A stretch of 64,000 nt of DNA from UBA4582 sp965657335 (GTDB taxonomy: Bacteria; Pseudomonadota; Gammaproteobacteria; Pseudomonadales; Azotimanducaceae): contig CBFHOH010000001.1 of assembly GCA_965657335.1 (NCBI GenBank), positions 359,541-423,540 on the forward strand, written 5' to 3'. Both the position numbers and the translations under genes were made by a program. The notes beneath the pieces are model-generated. The model was given only the letters and a program-made list of their open reading frames with translations. It was not told where the DNA came from and made no database searches. Below, piece after piece: positions 34,793 through 43,622 of this stretch. Position 1 is the first letter of the stretch; every line of letters starts with the position of its first letter.

Positions 34793-35484
34793 TGAGCAAA
34801 CAAGGGCACCTTGATATTGCAAAACGTCCGGTAGGCAGACCTAGAGCGAATGGTCGGCCGCACCTTTCAAGAGGTGCAGTGTTCAAGGCGGCTGCAGAGA
34901 TGATCGCAAGGTTCGGTTACGCCGGTGCCAGTTTGAGAAAGATAGCGGATGAACTTGAGGTGTCCGCGCCATCAATTTTGAATATGTTTAAGACAAAAGA
35001 CCAGTTGCTAAACGAACTGATTGTGGCGCTGGCAAGCAGGACATTGTCATTTCATGAGGCGCTAGAGCGGGAAAATCTAGCGCCAGAAGTTGCGCTTTAT
35101 AAAATGATTTATGAGGAGGTTATCAGCGTTGCCGGGGCACATGAACTAACGAGACTTTTCTATCTGCCGGAGCTAAGACTGCCAGGTTTTGAGGTTGCTC
35201 AAGCACAAAGAGAGTCGATGGTCGCGAACTTCAAGCAACGCGTCGTTCAATGTGTTGATCGTCAGGTGTTTCGAGAAGTAGACGCTTTGCTGGCTACGGA
35301 ACAGATTTTTCAGCTGACAGAAACCAGTATGATAGCGCTGGATGTGGAAGCGTTGGGGTTAATCGACTCTCAAGCCCTGGCAACCGCTGACTTCGTCTTA
35401 AGAGGGTTTCTCGTTAAGCCGGGTCGTCTTGTGGCGATCAGAAAAAAAGCTCTCGCATGTGAAGTTGTGCCAAGCAGAGAATGA
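34792..35484 (+). CDS. TetR/AcrR family transcriptional regulator
   Basis: The 230-residue regulator has a basic N-terminal tail (KRPVGRPRANGRPHLSRG). The TetR helix-turn-helix follows at about residues 25-70 (AAEMIARFGYAGASLRKIADELEVSAPSILNMFKTKDQLLNEL). The remaining helices form a ligand-binding and dimerisation domain without recognisable specificity. It starts inside the stop of the SMP-30 gene, so it may autoregulate that lactonase operon. The stop is only 24 bp from the stop of the convergent Rieske gene, leaving no room for a long terminator. Confidence 0.93.
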   Translation: MSKQGHLDIAKRPVGRPRANGRPHLSRGAVFKAAAEMIARFGYAGASLRKIADELEVSAPSILNMFKTKDQLLNELIVALASRTLSFHEALERENLAPEVALYKMIYEEVISVAGAHELTRLFYLPELRLPGFEVAQAQRESMVANFKQRVVQCVDRQVFREVDALLATEQIFQLTETSMIALDVEALGLIDSQALATADFVLRGFLVKPGRLVAIRKKALACEVVPSRE

Positions 35485-35508
35485 CTGTTTAGGGGCATTC
35501 GTCGTTAA

Positions 35509-36657
35509 CTATCGCGCTAGTTCCATCTTCGATAACCACCATTGATTCATCTGCCAGATGGACTTCTCATAGGTAGATAGTTGACCCTGCCCTGTGAGTG
35601 GTGCATTCAGCCCTTGCCATACAATATCGTTCGCAGCGATGTCCTCGGCGTGGATCAGGTTTACAATCTCAGCAGAAGCATCCAACTGTTGCTGGAGATC
35701 AGGCAGATCTAGGTTTTGTTTGTGAATGCAGAGGTGCACCTTAAGTAAAAAGTTATCGACTGTTTTAGGAATAATTTGATACCAGATCAGCATATTGCTC
35801 TGAACGGCAAAAGTTAGATAAGGAAAGGCAACGTTAGCCCAGAGTGTGCCAATGTCGCCTATGTTAAGTCCGGGCGTATTTCTTAAGCTGCTGTGAGGTG
35901 GGTCGTCTTCGGATGATTCTACGGCAGGCATTTCTAGTATAGACCACGGTCCATCGTTATCCGGTACCCGAGACTGACGAGCAGGCAAGCCAGGTTGTAG
36001 GGTCGCCGAGTGTGTGCCGATGTGGTGATAAGCTTCCATGAAGTTTTCGACCAGAACTTTCCAGTTCCAGTTACTGTCGAATTCCAGTGTATGTTGAATC
36101 ACATGATCGGCCATTTGATATTGCGTAAAATACGCGGTGAGCCCCTTAACTTGCTGTGCAAATGCTTTTGCGTCTGGGTCGAGTGTGGCCATGATGAAGC
36201 CTTCCCATATCTCCGATCTGATTTCTGGAAGTTTACAATCTTGGATCTTGAAGTCCTTAACCGCTTCCATCATGGGGGCAGCGATCAGTTGTCCCTGCGT
36301 GTCGTAACTCCACGCATGATACGGGCAGGTGAATTTCAATTGTTTACCTTGACCTTCTACGAGCATTGCAGCCCGATGTAAGCACACGTTCGACAATATC
36401 CGAATGTGCTGTTGCGTATCGCGGACGACGATGACGGGTTGGTCGAGCAGGTCTGCCGCGATGAAGCTGCCGACCTCAGGTACCTGTTCAACACGACCAA
36501 CAGGTAGCCAAGACTTTCTAAATATTTTTTCCTGCTCTGCTTTGTAGATTTCTTCGGACGTATAGGCGGCTGCGGGGAGGGTAAATGCTGCGTCTGCGGG
36601 CGCAGACATTTTTGTAATTTCCTCAATGGTAAGCAACGAAGGTTCTTCTTGAGACAT
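35509..36657 (-). CDS. Rieske non-haem iron aromatic ring-hydroxylating oxygenase, alpha subunit
   Basis: This 382-residue oxygenase alpha subunit has the Rieske [2Fe-2S] ligands C92-x-H94 and C111-x2-H114 (CLHRAAM, then CPYHAW). The mononuclear iron site lies in ENFMEAYHHIGTH with H210 and H215, and a later Asp completes the triad. No beta subunit, ferredoxin or reductase gene is nearby, so it is probably a homomultimeric type that uses external electron donors. Related enzymes act on aromatic acids, quaternary amines or steroid-like compounds. A sigma70-like promoter is suggested upstream. The start ATG 36657 has a weak ribosome-binding site. Confidence 0.92.
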   Translation of the reverse strand: MSQEEPSLLTIEEITKMSAPADAAFTLPAAAYTSEEIYKAEQEKIFRKSWLPVGRVEQVPEVGSFIAADLLDQPVIVVRDTQQHIRILSNVCLHRAAMLVEGQGKQLKFTCPYHAWSYDTQGQLIAAPMMEAVKDFKIQDCKLPEIRSEIWEGFIMATLDPDAKAFAQQVKGLTAYFTQYQMADHVIQHTLEFDSNWNWKVLVENFMEAYHHIGTHSATLQPGLPARQSRVPDNDGPWSILEMPAVESSEDDPPHSSLRNTPGLNIGDIGTLWANVAFPYLTFAVQSNMLIWYQIIPKTVDNFLLKVHLCIHKQNLDLPDLQQQLDASAEIVNLIHAEDIAANDIVWQGLNAPLTGQGQLSTYEKSIWQMNQWWLSKMELAR

Positions 36658-36689
36658 GTCATCTTACCGAAAGTGGTTTTCAGCATGAC

Positions 36690-36718
36690 AATGTAGAGCA
36701 TAATTTCAATTGGTTCAA
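36690..36718 (-). promoter_or_regulatory. Possible sigma70 promoter of the Rieske oxygenase gene
   Basis: On the minus strand TTGAAC (complement of 36713-36718) and TACATT (complement of 36690-36695) are spaced by 17 bp and lie about 33 bp before the start codon. Each hexamer matches 4 of 6 consensus positions. The region around them is very AT-rich. This is a weak prediction. Confidence 0.3.
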
Positions 36719-36929
36719 ATAATATATAACAACTGTTAATAAATATTTGTTTGCAGCATTGCCTCGCTTGCCGACCCGGGGTTTTGAGGCTGTGGTCAAA
36801 TTTATTGCAAGGATAGTTTCTTTCGTATGGATGTCGTCGCTCTGTACAGCCCCAACACAAATAGGGCAACATGAGGGCACTTGAGTCTGCGCTCAATCTT
36901 ATATCGAAGACAGCCAATAGGAGCCGTAA

Positions 36930-37268
36930 ATGTTAATAGCAATCGTTCAAATACCGATTCCAGGTAACAAACCGAAAGAGCAAGCGATCATGGGGGCCAA
37001 GAAGACAACAGATCAGTACCTTGGCATGCCTGGCCTCATCCGAAAAGATTACCTCAGCAGCGATGAAGGTGCTGGCGGTGTCTATTTATGGGAAACGCGT
37101 GAAGCTGCCGAGGCGTGGTACAACGACGACTGGTGGGTCATGATGCAGGACCGTTACGGCGTTAAGCCGAGTTTAACAATGTATGACCATTACTTGACGG
37201 TTGATAACGACCTTGGTGCAGTCACTATTGATCGGGAGCCAATTGCCGCTGCGGCCGAGACAGGTTAG
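36930..37268 (+). CDS. YdhR-like antibiotic-monooxygenase-fold protein
   Basis: This 112-residue protein follows a good ribosome-binding site (ATAGGAG). The sequence AIVQIPIPGNKPKEQAIMGAKKTTDQYLGMPGLIRKDYLSSDEG, then GGVYLWETREAAEAWY, matches the dimeric ferredoxin-like YdhR/ABM family. Residues after 75 form a variable tail rich in Ala. Members are small cofactor-free monooxygenases or of unknown role. It is divergent from the Rieske oxygenase, with a 272-bp AT-rich spacer between them, so it could be an accessory gene of that pathway. This is inference from position. Confidence 0.75.
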   Translation: MLIAIVQIPIPGNKPKEQAIMGAKKTTDQYLGMPGLIRKDYLSSDEGAGGVYLWETREAAEAWYNDDWWVMMQDRYGVKPSLTMYDHYLTVDNDLGAVTIDREPIAAAAETG

Positions 37269-37395
37269 TTACATATGCATTATGGTGGTGCTCTGTCCGG
37301 TCTCCTTGTCCCTTTATCGCTGATTGCAGTTTGTCAGCGACGGAAATTTCCTCGGCACCCGTAGAATTTTGCATCTGCGGAGAGATTACCTTGTC

Positions 37396-39075
37396 ATGAA
37401 AATGGTTTTACAGAGCATTTACAGGTCGTTGTGCCTAAGCTTGTTCGTACTTGCTCTTGGCGCTTGCGGCGGCGGAGGCGAAAGCGGGCCGGCTCCCACC
37501 ATGCCCCAAATACCTGCCCCGCCTCCTGCCCCTGATCCACCTACGGGTGAGATAGATATTTCTCTGGCCGAGGGTGCGCGATTTCTGAGGCAGGCAAGCT
37601 TTGGGCCTGCGGAAGGGGATGTCGTCTCATTGCAGACGATAGGTTATGAAGCGTGGATTGATGATCAGATGATTGCGCCCGCTTCTTCACAGATCCAGCA
37701 TTTAGGTGCTTTACCTCCACCTGAAAACGGTCCTCAAGGGCAACGTAATCGTCTCGAAGCTTTTTTTAAATTCGCACTTGAGAATGACGACCAGTTACGG
37801 CAAAGAGTGGCTTTCGCACTTTCAGAAATCATGGTGGTCTCAGATCAAGGGGCTCTGTCTAATAGATCGGGTGGTTTAGCCAGTTATTATGACGTGTTGA
37901 GCGAGCATGCTTTCGGCAATTTCAGAGATCTGTTAGAAGCCGTGACGCTTCACCCTGCGATGGGTGTATATCTGTCGATGCTAGGAAATGAGAAACCCGA
38001 CGCTGCGCGAAATATTCGCCCTGATGAGAACTACGCCAGGGAGTCTTTGCAACTGTTTACCATCGGAACGGTTGAACTGAATCTAGACGGCACACCACGA
38101 TTGGACAGTGATGGGCAGCTGATTCCAACTTATGATCAAACGATTATTGAGGGCTTTGCTCACGTTTTTACGGGTTGGACCTTCGGTGGCTCGGCGAGAT
38201 TTAATAGACCCAGCAGAAACTATTTAGTCCCCATGCAAGCGTTCTCGAGCTTCCATGATACTGGTGAAAAGAAACTGCTAAACGGGTTTGTAATCCCGGC
38301 CGGACAAACGCCAGAGCAAGACCTTGCTGATGCACTTGATAATATCTTTGCGCACCAGAATGTCGCTCCCTTTATCAGTCGCAGACTGATCCAGCGTTTT
38401 ATCAGCGCAAATCCTAGTCCGTCCTATGTTGAACGTGTCGCGACAGTGTTTAATGATAATGGCTTCGGCGTGCGTGGGGATCTTGGCGCCGTCATCAAAG
38501 CCATACTGCTGGATGTTGAAGCTCGCACACCGGTTGCTGGTGGGATTGGCGGCAAGCTTGTCGAGCCGCTCTTAAGGCTGATTTCATTATGGCGGGCTTT
38601 TGATGCCTCGGCACCTAACGGTAGGTATATTTACCCGCAACCTAACAATGATTTTGGTCAGGCGCCTTTGCGCTCTCCATCTGTTTTCAACTTCTTTAGC
38701 CCCGACTATGCGCCCGCAGGTGAGCTCTCGGAACAAGGACTCGTTTCCCCTGAAATGCAAATAACCAATGAAACAACGACAGCCAGCGTCAATGACTATT
38801 TGGCGTTATCCATTTACATTAGAAACTCCAATGCAACCACGCTCGGTAATCAGGCAATTAGAATAGACATCGCACCTTATTTAACGCTGGCGGCAGATCC
38901 AGAAATGTTGTTGCAGCGCATGGCTGAAAAGCTAACCGGCGGCGTTATCTCGAGTGAGCTCGAAACCGAGGCATTAGCAATGATAAATACTATTCCGCAA
39001 GATCAGCCAGCTTTCCGGGTAACCGAAGCGATTCATCAAATCGCCAGCTCGATAGAATATGCTCTGATCGAATAA
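37396..39075 (+). CDS. DUF1800 family lipoprotein
   Basis: Starting at ATG 37396 (559 residues), the N terminus shows a lipoprotein signal: basic residues, a hydrophobic core and the lipobox LGACGGGG. A proline-rich linker follows. The DUF1800 domain occupies most of the rest: ARFLRQASFGPAEGDV, RVAFALSEIMVVSD, DENYARESLQLFTIGTVEL, and FISRRLIQRFISANPSP in the catalytic-like C-terminal half. DUF1800 proteins are found next to DUF1501 proteins in many bacteria. Their function is unproven but linked to exported processes. The DUF1501 gene starts 20 bp downstream, so they form an operon. Confidence 0.92.
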   Translation: MKMVLQSIYRSLCLSLFVLALGACGGGGESGPAPTMPQIPAPPPAPDPPTGEIDISLAEGARFLRQASFGPAEGDVVSLQTIGYEAWIDDQMIAPASSQIQHLGALPPPENGPQGQRNRLEAFFKFALENDDQLRQRVAFALSEIMVVSDQGALSNRSGGLASYYDVLSEHAFGNFRDLLEAVTLHPAMGVYLSMLGNEKPDAARNIRPDENYARESLQLFTIGTVELNLDGTPRLDSDGQLIPTYDQTIIEGFAHVFTGWTFGGSARFNRPSRNYLVPMQAFSSFHDTGEKKLLNGFVIPAGQTPEQDLADALDNIFAHQNVAPFISRRLIQRFISANPSPSYVERVATVFNDNGFGVRGDLGAVIKAILLDVEARTPVAGGIGGKLVEPLLRLISLWRAFDASAPNGRYIYPQPNNDFGQAPLRSPSVFNFFSPDYAPAGELSEQGLVSPEMQITNETTTASVNDYLALSIYIRNSNATTLGNQAIRIDIAPYLTLAADPEMLLQRMAEKLTGGVISSELETEALAMINTIPQDQPAFRVTEAIHQIASSIEYALIE

Positions 39076-39094
39076 TCATAAAGCCGGAGGTCGC

Positions 39095-40441
39095 ATGATG
39101 ATAAATCGTAGACGTTTCCTAAACATTACTGGTCGCACTATGCTGGGTGCAGGCCTAGCTAATTTTCTGCCTCGACAACTTGTCGCAGCCGATAATGGTT
39201 TTTCCGACTACAAGTGTCTGGTAAATATTTTTCTCTATGGCGGTAACGATTCGTTCAATTTGGTTGTTCCCACCAGCAATGCTGAGTACAACGTTTATGC
39301 CGCCTCGCGGCAGAATCTGGCGGTCGAGCAATTAGACCTGCTAGCGATCAATCCGGATAATCCCGATGGTGCAAGCTATGGGTTCCATCCTGCTGCCGAT
39401 GCATTGCAGTCGCTTTTTGAAGCAGGTGATTCTGCAATAATTGCGAATGTCGGGCCGCTCTTAGAACCGGTGATCAAAGAACAATACATCAGCGGCACTG
39501 CGGCGCTGCCGCCGCAATTGTTCTCGCACAATGATCAGCAGGCGCAATGGCAGTCGCTCAAGGGAGATGCTTCGCTGGCGACTGGCTGGGCTGGAAGAAT
39601 AGCGGATCATCTGGCTGCCGAGACTGCTGACCAACTGCTCGCCCTGAATACCTCGACCTTCGGCACTAACTTGTTTCAGGCCGGTGCCGTATCAATTCCA
39701 TACTCAGTAAGCACAACCGGCGCAAATACCTATGGCGCATTCGGCGCTGAAGCCGCGCTAGGTGCAGAACGGAGGGCTGCTTTTGAGGCACACATTGACA
39801 GTGACTTTGGTAACGTTCACGCGAGAGCACTCGCAGCTGTCCACAAACGATCTTTAGCGTCGGCAGATCTGGTGAATCAAGCGCTCGCTCAAGCACCGGA
39901 TTTGACCACGATATTTCCTGCTTCGTTTCTTGGTGCACAGCTAAAAATTATCGCTAGGTTGATAGCTGTACGTGACATGTTCGACATGCGTCGACAGATT
40001 TTTTTTGTTGGTGCCGGTGGTTTTGATACCCATGATGACCAAAATGAACTACAGCCGGGGTTATTGTCCGATGTGGCGGACTCGATTCAGGCATTTCAAT
40101 TAGCGATGGTTGAATTAGGCGTCAATGATAGCGTGGTGTCCTTCACTCATTCTGATTTCGGTCGTACTTTAACGAGTAACGGGGATGGTACAGACCACGG
40201 GTGGGGTGGACATCAGATTGTAACCGGCGGTCCGGTTAACGGCCGGCAAATATACGGTCAAATGCCGATACTTGAAATTGGTGGTGATGATGATGCAACC
40301 GGCGGACGAATCATTCCAACCACCTCCGTCGATCAATATGCAGGGACTCTGGCAGAGTGGTTTGGTGTCGATACTTTAGCGCTGGACACCATTGCACCGA
40401 GTCTGAGTAATTTTACAACCCGTAATTTGGGTTTTGTTTAG
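39095..40441 (+). CDS. DUF1501 family exported protein (sulfatase-like fold)
   Basis: The 448-residue protein begins with a twin-arginine signal (MMINRRRFLNITGRTMLGAGLANFLP). It is followed by the DUF1501 pattern: KCLVNIFLYGGNDSFNLVVP, FGFHPAADAL-type strands and FFVGAGGFDTHDDQNELQPGLL. HSDFGRTLTSNGDGTDHGWGGHQI then supplies the alkaline-phosphatase-superfamily-like metal ligands. It is paired with the upstream DUF1800 lipoprotein, a common genomic arrangement. A periplasmic or outer-membrane-associated role is expected, with substrate unknown. A hairpin at 40451-40484 follows the stop. Confidence 0.93.
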   Translation: MMINRRRFLNITGRTMLGAGLANFLPRQLVAADNGFSDYKCLVNIFLYGGNDSFNLVVPTSNAEYNVYAASRQNLAVEQLDLLAINPDNPDGASYGFHPAADALQSLFEAGDSAIIANVGPLLEPVIKEQYISGTAALPPQLFSHNDQQAQWQSLKGDASLATGWAGRIADHLAAETADQLLALNTSTFGTNLFQAGAVSIPYSVSTTGANTYGAFGAEAALGAERRAAFEAHIDSDFGNVHARALAAVHKRSLASADLVNQALAQAPDLTTIFPASFLGAQLKIIARLIAVRDMFDMRRQIFFVGAGGFDTHDDQNELQPGLLSDVADSIQAFQLAMVELGVNDSVVSFTHSDFGRTLTSNGDGTDHGWGGHQIVTGGPVNGRQIYGQMPILEIGGDDDATGGRIIPTTSVDQYAGTLAEWFGVDTLALDTIAPSLSNFTTRNLGFV

Positions 40442-40450
40442 AACAACCAA

Positions 40451-40484
40451 ATGTAAGTCTTATTTTGGCTGAAAAGATTTACAT
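40451..40484. terminator. Hairpin between convergent DUF1501 and amidohydrolase genes
   Basis: ATGTAAGTCTT (40451-40461) pairs with AAGATTTACAT (40474-40484) over 11 positions including one G-U pair, with a 12-nt loop. The right arm covers the last codons of the convergent amidohydrolase gene, which ends at 40479. No run of T residues directly follows on plus, so its efficiency is unclear. Confidence 0.55.
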
Positions 40485-42260
40485 TCGCTCGTAAACCACT
40501 TCCCCATCGACCATGGTCATATCGATTTGCATTGATAGGAGCTCCTCGTTGGGTCTCTCAAAAATATTTCTGTCAAGCATCACTAGGTCTGCGAGCTTAC
40601 CCGCTTTGATCGACCCTTTGATTTCACCATCAAAAGTAGCCCTCGCGCCATTTATTGTATATGCCATCATCGCTTCCATGAGTGAAATTTTTTGTTCCGG
40701 AAACCACCCATCTGCTGGTGTACCATTCAATGTCGTTCGGTTGACTGCCGCGTGCAGCAGATATTTGGGGTGGCTGTAGTATTCTGCCGCATTCGTGCCT
40801 GGCCAGTCGGAAGCGAACACCAGCGTGGCGCCATTAGTGAGCAGTGAACGAAATGCATAGGCGCCCTTGCTTCGCTCATGACCGATGCGCTCCTCCATCC
40901 AGCGCATATCATCCGATACATGGTAGGGGTTAACTTCGGCAATGACACCCAGCGTCTTAAATCTGCTCATGTCCTCTGGTCTTACGACTTGGCAGTGAAT
41001 AACGCGGAACCCTTCGAGAGAACCACCTAAATCCTTTTGTAGTCGCTCGTAAGTATCGAGCATTAACGAGACGCCCCGTGTACCGATGGCATGTACGTTA
41101 GCCGTAAATCCGCCACGGTGAGCTTCGGTCAGGTAGTTGTACATTTTTTCCATGTTCTCGACACGATGTTCCCTGTCATCGCTTGTGTGGTCTCTGTAGC
41201 GACCGAACTCCTTAGGTTTGTCCTCATAAGGATCAAAGAACAGGGCCGAGTGGTTTCCCATGATGCCGTCGATATAACCCTTGTATGAACCCCAGCGCAA
41301 AAAGTCATCGTCGTCTCCCGTTTCCGGATGGGTGTTCATTTTAATATTTTTTTGATTGAATTCAGCAGCTCGAGCCAGGTCAGCACGCATCCAAACGCGC
41401 GTTGTTAACTCCCCTTTTTCTTGTAGTTCGAGGTAGATATTTTCGTAGTCTGTTTTTGTAATATCGTGAATTTCAACGACGCCATTTTCACGCAGTCGCT
41501 TCAGCGCCGACCTGGCCTCGCTCATGATGCGGGCATGCGATTTTTCGGTAACAACAGCGTTGATGATATCGATGGCTGGAGATCCCTTGCGAATGAGGCC
41601 GGTTACCTTACCTTCAGCATCAAGGTCCATACCGGGCAGCGGCTGCTCCAGCAAGCCGCTAATTCTTAATGCTTCTGTATTGGCGAGATAGAGTTCTGCC
41701 GGCCGCTCGAAGCTATTAATAAAAACGGGGTTTGAGCCAGTAATGATGTCAATCGTTTGGCGCGCGGGTTGCCAGCGACTGCGAAGGTCATTTTTATTTT
41801 CACCGCTGGAGCCATCTTGCCAGCTCTCGTAGGCACCCCAAGAGCCTCCAGTGATCCACTCACCATCATCTAGGTTTCTTGTGACGCGTTTGAGCTCCGC
41901 AGAGAGAGCCTGGTCATTATCAATTTTTAGCAGGTTGGCATCGCTGAGTTGTTTGCCGGCCTGATTAAAGTGAGTGTGGCCATCGATAAAACCAGGTACT
42001 AGCAAGCGTTCCCCCAGCTCAATCACCTTGGTGTTTGAATCGATGTACATTTGTAAGTCGGTATCAGTTGCTTCAACCGCGATGATTCGGTTGTCTTTGA
42101 CGACGACGGCACGAGCGAAAGGTGCGGTTTCTTCAGCTGTGAATATATTTCCCTTGAACACGTAGTCTGCACCAGTTGGAGTTGGGGATCGCTGCTCAGG
42201 TTCGCTGCAGGCTGTCAGTATCACTATGCAAAACAGAATAAAAAAGCCTAATAATTTCAT
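40479..42260 (-). CDS. Exported amidohydrolase lipoprotein (YtcJ-like)
   Basis: This 593-residue protein begins with a lipoprotein signal (FFILFCIVILTACSEPEQ, lipobox LTAC). The body belongs to the YtcJ/amidohydrolase-3 group: an N-terminal metal-free barrel with PGFIDGHTHFNQAG (HxH metal ligands), GTRGVSLMLDTYERL, VIHCQVVRPEDM, LVFASDWPGTNAAEYY and the C-terminal GSIKAGKLADLVMLDRN. Such enzymes hydrolyse amide or carbamate bonds in the TIM-barrel amidohydrolase superfamily. Being lipid-anchored, it should act in the periplasm. It stands alone between convergent DUF1501 and downstream LLM genes. Confidence 0.92.
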   Translation of the reverse strand: MKLLGFFILFCIVILTACSEPEQRSPTPTGADYVFKGNIFTAEETAPFARAVVVKDNRIIAVEATDTDLQMYIDSNTKVIELGERLLVPGFIDGHTHFNQAGKQLSDANLLKIDNDQALSAELKRVTRNLDDGEWITGGSWGAYESWQDGSSGENKNDLRSRWQPARQTIDIITGSNPVFINSFERPAELYLANTEALRISGLLEQPLPGMDLDAEGKVTGLIRKGSPAIDIINAVVTEKSHARIMSEARSALKRLRENGVVEIHDITKTDYENIYLELQEKGELTTRVWMRADLARAAEFNQKNIKMNTHPETGDDDDFLRWGSYKGYIDGIMGNHSALFFDPYEDKPKEFGRYRDHTSDDREHRVENMEKMYNYLTEAHRGGFTANVHAIGTRGVSLMLDTYERLQKDLGGSLEGFRVIHCQVVRPEDMSRFKTLGVIAEVNPYHVSDDMRWMEERIGHERSKGAYAFRSLLTNGATLVFASDWPGTNAAEYYSHPKYLLHAAVNRTTLNGTPADGWFPEQKISLMEAMMAYTINGARATFDGEIKGSIKAGKLADLVMLDRNIFERPNEELLSMQIDMTMVDGEVVYERM

Positions 42261-42320
42261 GCACCCTCTTTCCTATTGTTGGGTTATTTTTGTCGATTGT
42301 GCGAGAAGAATTGCGCTCGG

Positions 42321-43250
42321 TCACATCGTCGAGATGTTTTTAAAGTCTGGCAGCGTTTGCTCGATGAGCAGTTTGGTTTGCCGTATCATATCTTCAGCAT
42401 CTGAAGCGATGGGTCTCAAAATAAATTTATGTACGCCTGCTCTGTGAAACTTTGCAGCCAGTGAGAGAATGTCCTCGCTGTTGCCTACCGCGTACAAATC
42501 TGTCGGCTCGCGATTCAGTCTTTTTTGCAACATTTCCTCATATCGTTTGATGATCGGCTCATCTCGATCGCCAAATCTAAAAGCAAACCCGGCGCCGAAA
42601 TGGTCATCATCTATTGTCCGATTATATTTGGGCAGTGTTTCCTTGATTGCAGTGATAACCGGAGCAACCTGTAGTGGGCTCTCGATGCCTGCTTGCCAGC
42701 CAGTCCCCCATCGTGCGGTCCGTTCAACCGCCGCTGGGGCTGATCCACCAACCCAGAGGGGTAGTGGGTCTTGAATGGGACGGGGTGCGATGGTTGCGCG
42801 GTCAAGTTGATAGTACTTACCTTCGAAGGTAACTTCAGTTTCTTGCCATAGTCGGGAGATGATCTCTAGGCCTTCGGCGGATCTGTTTCCTCTGCCCTGA
42901 GTGGGCGTATTGGTTGCGACATAGTCCCGCGATAGCGCGCTACCGACGCCGAACGCGGGTAAAAGTCTGCCATCACTCAGCACATCGATGGTTGCACATG
43001 ACTTGGCAGTTAACACAGGGTCGCGAAGACCAAGACTAGCGACGTTCATGCCAAATTTTATGCGTTTCGTCCCACCAGCGAGTGCCGCCATGACACTCAT
43101 GCACTCAAGATGAGGGTCCGCACTAATGATGCGATCGCTTTGCCAAAGCGAGTCAACACCGCCAGCTTCGCAGAGATCGACCCAGCGCCAGAATCCACGT
43201 GTGTCCTCAAAAGGAAAATTTGCAATGCCAAGCCCTGCGCTAATTCCCAT
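42321..43250 (-). CDS. LLM class flavin-dependent oxidoreductase
   Basis: This 309-residue luciferase-like fold protein has DLCEAGGVDSLWQSDRIISADPHLECMSVMAALAGGTKRIKFGMNVASLGLRDP and SCATIDVLSDGRLLPAFGVGSALSRD, then GVHKFILRPIASD near the end. This matches the LLM family, often labelled F420-dependent. It is the most divergent of the three LLM proteins in the window. No close cotranscribed gene: a small-protein/SDR pair runs divergently from 43.4 kb. Substrate and cofactor are open. Confidence 0.88.
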   Translation of the reverse strand: MGISAGLGIANFPFEDTRGFWRWVDLCEAGGVDSLWQSDRIISADPHLECMSVMAALAGGTKRIKFGMNVASLGLRDPVLTAKSCATIDVLSDGRLLPAFGVGSALSRDYVATNTPTQGRGNRSAEGLEIISRLWQETEVTFEGKYYQLDRATIAPRPIQDPLPLWVGGSAPAAVERTARWGTGWQAGIESPLQVAPVITAIKETLPKYNRTIDDDHFGAGFAFRFGDRDEPIIKRYEEMLQKRLNREPTDLYAVGNSEDILSLAAKFHRAGVHKFILRPIASDAEDMIRQTKLLIEQTLPDFKNISTM

Positions 43251-43386
43251 AAGTGCTTTCCTTTCTCGTTGTCATAAAATGCTATTCAGACCTTCTTACG
43301 GCACGTTCAATCGCTACAGAAAAATCATAGCGATAAGCATACTGCAGGTGTTCGTTATTGCACCATAGCTGTGAAGCAATGCTATC

Positions 43387-43611
43387 ATGGCACGCATGTG
43401 GAAAATGACACTAAAACAAAGGCGCCGCCAAAGAGAATTGATTGCTGACTTGGATGCGTTGAAAAAAAGCCCCTATGCGAGTGTGCCAACGGGTTATACC
43501 TTTGGCGAAGACCTTGAAGAGGATAAAAAGTACGAAGAATTGGTGACCGCACTCGGCAAAATACTTGAAGAGATGCACGACCTAGAAGAAGCCGCCCGCA
43601 ACTCGGGCTAG
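43387..43611 (+). CDS. Small basic-acidic protein of unknown function
   Basis: This 74-residue frame starts at ATG 43387 (ATG 43396 is an alternative). The N terminus is basic (MARMWKMTLKQRRRQRELI), and the rest is acidic and helical (GEDLEEDKKYEELVTALGKILEEMHDLEEAARNS). No family was recognised. It is followed after 11 bp by an SDR gene whose GGAGGGA ribosome-binding site overlaps its stop region. The shared direction suggests an operon of small protein, SDR and perhaps CYP153. It could be a chaperone-like or regulatory accessory of the SDR, but that is only positional inference. Confidence 0.5.
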   Translation: MARMWKMTLKQRRRQRELIADLDALKKSPYASVPTGYTFGEDLEEDKKYEELVTALGKILEEMHDLEEAARNSG

Positions 43612-43622
43612 AGGAGGGACCT

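Noticed and set aside
36357..36917. 186-codon minus-strand frame overlapping the Rieske oxygenase start
   Set aside because: It overlaps the oxygenase in another frame, and the oxygenase frame is supported by metal ligands.
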